Source of the DNA: DASZVN01 sp035547055
GTDB lineage: Bacteria; Pseudomonadota; Alphaproteobacteria; Rhizobiales; Methylopilaceae
NCBI GenBank assembly: GCA_035547055.1
Contig: DASZVN010000116.1
Span: forward strand, 1-11,416
Reading direction: 5' to 3'
Length of the DNA: 11,416 nt
The notes under the pieces were generated by a model that was not told where the DNA came from, ran no database searches, and was given only the letters and a program-made list of their open reading frames with translations. Position 1 is the stretch's first letter. Each line of letters starts with the position of its first letter. Position numbers and translations under genes: made by a program. Positions 6,057 through 11,416 of the stretch are shown here, one piece after another.

Positions 6057-6602
6057 CTATGGCCGCGTCATCTCCGCAAGCTTCAGCGCGGTGTTCCAGT
6101 TGCGGCCCGTCGCCCGCGTGCCGAGGCGCTGCTCGATCATGGCGCCGGTCAGCTTCGAGCGGCCGATGCCGTCGGGATAGACGACATAGGCATGGCGGCC
6201 GACCGCCTCGACCGCCTCGCGTCCCTTGATCGCGGCGCGGAGCGCGGCGACCGCGTCGGGGGAGGGCGCCTCCTTCAGCGCGACGAGGAGGAGATGGGCG
6301 GGGTCGCGCCGCGCTTCGGCCGCGAACGGATTCGCGGCGACGGCGGCGTCCCATTCCGCCGCGGTGCGCATCATCACGTCGATCCAGCCGCCGAAGCGTC
6401 CGGCGAGCGCGGCTTCCAGCTCGGCCTCGATGTCGGCGGGCCGGCCCGCGGCGCGGAAGACGAGGTTGCCGCTCTGGAGCAGCGTGCGGGGCTCGGCGAG
6501 GCCGAGCCCCAGCGCCACCAGGCGGAGATCGGCCATCGCGATCTTGGCGTGGCCCCCGACATTGACGCCGCGCAGCAGCGCAATGTGGGTCGCGCCGCTC
6601 AC
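6057..6602 (-). CDS. DUF1697 family protein
   Basis: A 181-aa protein of the DUF1697 family, whose biochemical role is not established. The family signature is complete: IALLRGVNVGG near the start (residues 7-17), then AMADLRLVALGLGLAEPRT, LQSGNLVF (42-49), and at the C-terminus RSKLTGAMIEQRLGTRATGRNWNTALKLAEM. Length agrees with the family. The GTG at 6602 was chosen because homology starts five codons later and no ATG lies close by; it sits 11 nt after the stop of the GFA gene, pointing to a two-gene operon. Nothing appears damaged. It is predicted cytoplasmic, without signal or membrane segments. Confidence 0.85.
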   Translation of the reverse strand: MSGATHIALLRGVNVGGHAKIAMADLRLVALGLGLAEPRTLLQSGNLVFRAAGRPADIEAELEAALAGRFGGWIDVMMRTAAEWDAAVAANPFAAEARRDPAHLLLVALKEAPSPDAVAALRAAIKGREAVEAVGRHAYVVYPDGIGRSKLTGAMIEQRLGTRATGRNWNTALKLAEMTRP

Positions 6603-6613
6603 CGCCCGGCCGC

Positions 6614-7078
6614 CTATGCCATGGCCGCGCGCCGCCGCTCCAGGCTCGCGGCCGGCCAGAGCTTCTTCGAATCGTAATAGGCCTCGAAGGCCGGCACCCC
6701 TTCCGGCAGCGCCACCCAGGGCTGCTTCGAGCGGGTGTAGATGTGGACGTCGGGCTGGATGGCCGAGGGCGTTTCGAGCGTGCCGACGCGGACGAAGCGC
6801 AGCTTCGTCAGGCCGCCGTAATTGCTCCAGAGCGCGGTCTGGCAGGCGGTGCAGCGATGGATGTGGTGCGGCCGGCCGCTGTCGGTCCTCATGAGGAAGC
6901 CGGCGGTCTCGCCCGACAGCATCTCCATCCGCTCGGTCTCGATGAGGGCGTTGAGGACGAAGGCGGAGCCGGTCTGGCGCTGGCAGTCCAGGCAATGGCA
7001 GCAATGCACGAACATCGGCGACGCCGTGAGCCGGTACCGCACCGCGCCGCAATCGCACCGGCCTTCGAGCTCCGCCAT
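6614..7078 (-). CDS. GFA-domain (Mss4-like) zinc-binding protein
   Basis: A 154-aa protein of the GFA family, named for glutathione-dependent formaldehyde-activating enzyme, although most members have no proven activity. The expected zinc-binding cysteines are all visible: CDCGAVRY (Cys8, Cys10), HCCHCLDCQRQTGSAF (Cys26, Cys27, Cys29, Cys32) and CTACQTALWS (Cys76, Cys79). The first and last sets build the structural zinc site of the Mss4-like fold, and the middle set a second site. The ATG at 7078 is preceded by GAGGGAGA at suitable spacing. It is first in a unit with the DUF1697 gene and divergent from the vapBC-like operon, with 106 nt between the two start codons. A role in glutathione-adduct chemistry is possible but not shown here. 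Confidence 0.88.
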   Translation of the reverse strand: MAELEGRCDCGAVRYRLTASPMFVHCCHCLDCQRQTGSAFVLNALIETERMEMLSGETAGFLMRTDSGRPHHIHRCTACQTALWSNYGGLTKLRFVRVGTLETPSAIQPDVHIYTRSKQPWVALPEGVPAFEAYYDSKKLWPAASLERRRAAMA

Positions 7079-7133
7079 GTCGCGTCTCCCTCGTTGAATC
7101 TTCGCTGAAACTATCAGGAATCGCTGCGTATTG

Positions 7134-7167
7134 AATTCTGATCAGAATTTTTATATTCTGGTCAGAC
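7134..7167 (+). promoter_or_regulatory. Paired palindromic operator of the Phd/VapC operon, with promoter
   Basis: A perfect 16-bp palindrome, AATTCTGATCAGAATT (7134-7149), is followed by a second, imperfect copy, ATTCTGGTCAGAC (7155-7167). The shared ATTCTG starts at 7135 and 7155, exactly 20 bp apart, so both sites face the same side of the helix. A -10-like TATATT (7152-7157) overlaps the second site and a -35-like TTGAAT (7131-7136) overlaps the first, with a short 15-nt spacer. Antitoxins of the Phd/YefM class repress by binding paired palindromes cooperatively, so this is a convincing autoregulatory operator. It starts 18 nt before the antitoxin ATG at its right end. Confidence 0.7.
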
Positions 7168-7184
7168 AAGATCGGGTGTCGGCA

Positions 7185-7430
7185 ATGGCGACGTGGCAGG
7201 TGCAGGATGCGAAGGCGCGACTGACCGAGTTGATCGAGCGCGCCCACACCGAGGGCCCTCAGACCATCACGCGCCACGGCGCGGAGCGCGCCGTCGTCCT
7301 GTCGGTCGAGGATTTTCGTAAGCTGACCGCCCACAAGCCGGACTTCAAGACCTATCTGCTCGGAGGTCCGAAGGTCGAGGATTTCTCGGTCGAGCGCTCG
7401 CCGGACACCGGCCGCGCGGTCGAGCTTTGA
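7185..7430 (+). CDS. Phd/YefM-family antitoxin
   Basis: An 81-aa antitoxin of the prevent-host-death family. The N-terminal half carries the usual DNA-binding pattern: MATWQVQDAKARLTELIERA (residues 1-20), then GPQTITRHGAERAVVLSVEDFRKL (about 23-46). The C-terminal part (KPDFKTYLLGGPKVEDFSVERSPDTGRAVEL) is the likely disordered toxin-binding tail. ATG at 7185 is preferred to the TTG at 7131, which would place the start inside the operator palindrome. The toxin gene begins 3 nt after this stop. With its toxin it should repress its own promoter through the twin palindromes upstream. The Phd-type antitoxin with PIN-domain toxin combination is well known. Confidence 0.88.
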   Translation: MATWQVQDAKARLTELIERAHTEGPQTITRHGAERAVVLSVEDFRKLTAHKPDFKTYLLGGPKVEDFSVERSPDTGRAVEL

Positions 7431-7433
7431 GCC

Positions 7434-7853
7434 GTGGCTGGCGGCTATCTTCTTGATACCAACGTCGTCTCGGAAACGCGCAAGGTCCGGCCGCACGGCG
7501 GCGTTATGGCATTCCTCGCGGGCGCGGACCAGGGGCGGCTGTTCCTCAGCGTCCTGACCATCGGGGAGCTGCGGAGAGGGGTCGCGATCCGCCGCCGGAG
7601 CGATCCCGCCACGGCTGATCAGCTCGGCGCCTGGGTCGACGGCATCGAGACGTTGTTTGCCGATCGCCTGCTGCCGATCGATGCTGCGACGGCGGCGCGC
7701 TGGGGCGAGCTGTCTGCGGAGAGAAGCCTGCCGGTGATCGACACCCTGATCGCCGCAACGGCGATGGCCTGCGATCTGACGCTCGTGACCCGCAATGTCC
7801 GGGACGTTGCGTCCACGGGAGTCTCGCTTATCGATCCCTGGCAGGCGCAATGA
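7434..7853 (+). CDS. VapC/FitB-like PIN-domain ribonuclease toxin
   Basis: A 139-aa PIN-domain protein, predicted to be the RNA-cleaving toxin of the pair. The acidic Mg2+-binding residues of the family are present: Asp8 in YLLDTNVVSE, Glu45 in TIGELRRG, Asp103 in VIDTLIAATA and Asp124 in VTRNVRDVAS. The opening LLDTNVVSETRKVRP and the closing TRNVRD are characteristic of FitB-like VapC toxins, whose targets are often tRNA or rRNA. Translation starts at GTG 7434, 3 nt after the antitoxin stop; the weaker start codon is compatible with the toxin being made in lower amount than the antitoxin. The gene appears intact, so activity is likely. Confidence 0.9.
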   Translation: MAGGYLLDTNVVSETRKVRPHGGVMAFLAGADQGRLFLSVLTIGELRRGVAIRRRSDPATADQLGAWVDGIETLFADRLLPIDAATAARWGELSAERSLPVIDTLIAATAMACDLTLVTRNVRDVASTGVSLIDPWQAQ

Positions 7854-8077
7854 TCGACCAAACTGGGAACTGACCTCGGCTAAACGCTGCCATCGTCGCC
7901 AGTTTCCGCTGGCACCACAGCGCACAGCCATTATCGACTATCACGTTGCGACTTCGGCTCGGATTTGGCAATGTCCGCGCGCTTTCGGGGGCCCCTGGGC
8001 CAAACGATCAATCCTTTGAAGAACAGGAGCGGACGAGCGCCGGCAACGCGGCCTCGACCGGAAAAGGCAGAACCAAC

Positions 8078-10201
<2,124 letters not shown>

Positions 10202-10221
10202 ACGCGCTGCTTCCGAACGAT

Positions 10222-10260
10222 ACCGTGCCCGGTCCGGCGCCAGCCGCGGCCGGGCACGGT
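10222..10260. terminator. GC-rich hairpin between convergent genes
   Basis: A perfect 11-bp stem, ACCGTGCCCGG (10222-10232) with CCGGGCACGGT (10250-10260), encloses a 17-nt loop. It begins 20 nt after the hppA stop and ends 16 nt from the stop of the convergent amidohydrolase gene, so it can serve both transcripts. There is no T-run on either side; termination could be Rho-assisted. Confidence 0.65.
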
Positions 10261-10276
10261 CGTTCCGGGGCTCGGT

Positions 10277-11251
10277 TCAGCCGAGGTTGAACAGGCGCCG
10301 GGCGTTCTCGCCGCGCACCTGGTCGCGCGCGGCCGCCGGCAGGGCGTCGACGCGGGCGAGGCAGCCCGCCATGTCGCCGAGCATGAACGGATAGTCCGAG
10401 CCGTAGAGCACCTGGCCGGCGCCGACCGTCGCGATCAGGAAGTCGAGCGTCGGCTGGTCGTAGACCACGGCGTCGTAGTGGAGGCGGCGGAGATAGGCCG
10501 CCGGCTCCTCCTTCATGTTCGCGCCGGCTTGCGGGATGGCGTCGAAGGCGCGGCCGAAGCGCTGGCTGAGGAAGGGCAGGGCGCCGCCGCCGTGGCAGGC
10601 GATCATCCGGAGCCGCGGGAAGCGGTCGAGAAAGCCGGAAAAGATCATCCGGGCGAAGCAGAGCGTGGTGTCGAAGGTGAAGCCGACGGCGTTGGCGAGC
10701 ACCGGCACCTCGCCGAAATCGACCTCGGCGGCCGGGCGCGTCGGATGGATGAAGACCGGCAGCCCCATCGCCTCGATCTCGCGCCAGATCGGCTCGTAGC
10801 GCGGGTCGTCCGGCCGGGTGCCGGCGATGTTGGTGAGGGTGACGATTCCGACCGCGCCCTCGGCCTGCGCCTGCCTCAGCTCCGCGACGGCGTCCTCGGC
10901 GTGCTGCCAGGGCAGCGAGGCCATCCAGCGGATGCGCCCATCGTGGCGCCGCTCGGCGGCGGCGAAATCCTGGTTCACCGCGCGCGCGGCCGCGGCGCCG
11001 GCGGCGCGGCCGCCCCAATAGACGTTGGGCGCCGTCAGCGAGATCACGGCGACGTCGACGCCGGCCTTGTCCATCGCCCGGATGCGGCCGTCCCAGTCGA
11101 GCATCGCCGGGCTGACCCGGCCGATCGAGCCGCCGCGATAGCGCATCTCGAGATTGGGGCCGAGGCTGCCGTTCTCGTCGCCGTGCTCGCGGATCAGCTC
11201 GACCCAGCGGTCGCTGAACATGTGGGTGTGGATGTCGATGACCTGCGCCAT
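10277..11251 (-). CDS. Amidohydrolase family 2 protein, ACMSD-like
   Basis: A 324-aa TIM-barrel metal enzyme of the amidohydrolase-related family that includes aminocarboxymuconate-semialdehyde decarboxylase (ACMSD), gamma-resorcylate decarboxylase and related non-oxidative decarboxylases. Visible metal-site elements are IDIHTHMF (residues 5-12, the two strand-1 histidines), VFIHPTRP (barrel histidine), ACHGGGALPFL (second histidine) and YGSDYPF (catalytic aspartate near the C-terminus), followed by the GENARRLFNL ending typical of the group. The ATG at 11251 has GGGAGG upstream at good spacing. Substrate is unknown; the galB/galC genes 9 kb away make an aromatic or ring-cleavage acid plausible but do not prove it. 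An IS5-like element begins within about 30 bp upstream, so its original promoter may be displaced. Confidence 0.86.
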   Translation of the reverse strand: MAQVIDIHTHMFSDRWVELIREHGDENGSLGPNLEMRYRGGSIGRVSPAMLDWDGRIRAMDKAGVDVAVISLTAPNVYWGGRAAGAAAARAVNQDFAAAERRHDGRIRWMASLPWQHAEDAVAELRQAQAEGAVGIVTLTNIAGTRPDDPRYEPIWREIEAMGLPVFIHPTRPAAEVDFGEVPVLANAVGFTFDTTLCFARMIFSGFLDRFPRLRMIACHGGGALPFLSQRFGRAFDAIPQAGANMKEEPAAYLRRLHYDAVVYDQPTLDFLIATVGAGQVLYGSDYPFMLGDMAGCLARVDALPAAARDQVRGENARRLFNLG

Positions 11252-11280
11252 GAGGCGGCCTCCCGGATTCGCGGCCTAGG

Positions 11281-11416
11281 TCATAGACCCATAAAGCGTC
11301 TTCTCAAATCGGCTTTGGGCTGATTCCCTTGCGGCGGGACGGAGGGGAAGATGGCGCGCTTTGACCTGACGGATTTCGAGTGGTCTGTGATCCAGCCGTT
11401 GCTGCCGAACAAGCCG
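11281..11416 (+). mobile_element. IS5-family insertion sequence, left part
   Basis: The window ends inside an insertion sequence. The evidence is the transposase N-terminus at 11351 and the 70-odd bp non-coding leader before it. The left boundary is approximate: CCTAGG (11275-11280) contains CTAG, a sequence of the kind targeted by IS5 relatives, and sequence from about 11281 onward looks like the IS end. The terminal inverted repeat cannot be verified because the right end is not in the window. Confidence 0.6.
11351..11416 (+). CDS. IS5-family transposase, N-terminal fragment at window edge
   Basis: Only the first 22 codons are seen: MARFDLTDFEWSVIQPLLPN followed by KP. The LTDFEW..IQPLLP pattern is the usual N-terminus of IS5-family (IS427-like) DDE transposases, which cut and paste the element. 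A strong ribosome-binding site, GGAGGGG, lies 3 nt upstream of the ATG at 11351. The gene reads away from the amidohydrolase, and whether it is complete or frameshifted beyond the edge cannot be told. Confidence 0.82.
   Translation, partial: MARFDLTDFEWSVIQPLLPNKP

Noticed and set aside
7898..7913. Hairpin GCCAG/CTGGC after the PIN toxin gene
   Set aside because: Only five pairs with no T-run, 45 nt beyond the stop; too weak to call a terminator.
7946..7974. TTGCGA-17 nt-CAATGT as an hppA promoter
   Set aside because: The -10 match is poor and such pairs occur by chance; not enough to call.
10478..11323. 281-codon plus-strand frame opposite the amidohydrolase
   Set aside because: It is an antisense shadow; the amidohydrolase motifs on the minus strand are unequivocal.

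Overview
The window is GC-rich chromosomal DNA. Several features point to an alphaproteobacterium of the Hyphomicrobiales/Rhizobiales type: strong third-position GC bias with long antisense open frames, repeats of the GTCATTGCGAGCGAAGCGAA type that are common in that order, and the gene families present. Genus cannot be assigned from the sequence alone. Gene density is high and no RNA gene, CRISPR array or prophage was seen.

Layout. Positions 1-1055 (minus strand) hold the end of an aromatic-acid meta-cleavage operon: a PIG-L-fold 4-oxalomesaconate hydratase (galB-like) that overlaps by ATGA a 4-carboxy-4-hydroxy-2-oxoadipate aldolase (galC/ligK-like), which runs off the left edge. Positions 1309-1850 (plus) hold a ribbon-helix-helix antitoxin and ParE/RelE toxin pair. 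It ends only 3 nt from the stop of a convergent PLP threonine/hydroxyaspartate dehydratase (1854-2840, minus). A palindromic repeat pair (2887-2980) separates that gene from a small secreted two-cysteine protein of unknown role (2997-3260). Next come a LigB-type (4,5-DOPA-like) extradiol dioxygenase (3373-4149), a block of degenerate repeats and hairpins (4216-4414), and a family-5 ABC solute-binding protein (4437-5963), all on the minus strand. A DUF1697 gene and a GFA-domain gene form a short minus-strand unit (6057-7078).

Positions 7185-7853 (plus) carry a second toxin-antitoxin pair, Phd/YefM antitoxin with a VapC/FitB-like PIN toxin. It is preceded by two palindromic operator-like repeats exactly 20 bp apart. 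A complete membrane proton-pumping pyrophosphatase (hppA, 707 aa, with the K/T signature of K+-independent enzymes) follows at 8078-10201. It converges on an ACMSD-like amidohydrolase (10277-11251, minus), with a GC-rich hairpin between them. The right edge enters an IS5-family element whose transposase starts at 11351.

How the genes fit together. The hydratase and aldolase are consecutive steps of gallate/protocatechuate 4,5-cleavage catabolism, yielding pyruvate and oxaloacetate. The dioxygenase, solute-binding protein and amidohydrolase may also handle aromatic or small organic compounds, but the window does not tie them to that pathway. The rest is a mixture of single housekeeping or accessory genes and small mobile or selfish elements. 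I found no convincing previously undescribed system. The items most worth checking are the paired VapBC operator, the repeat pairs, the small secreted protein and the IS insertion directly upstream of the amidohydrolase.
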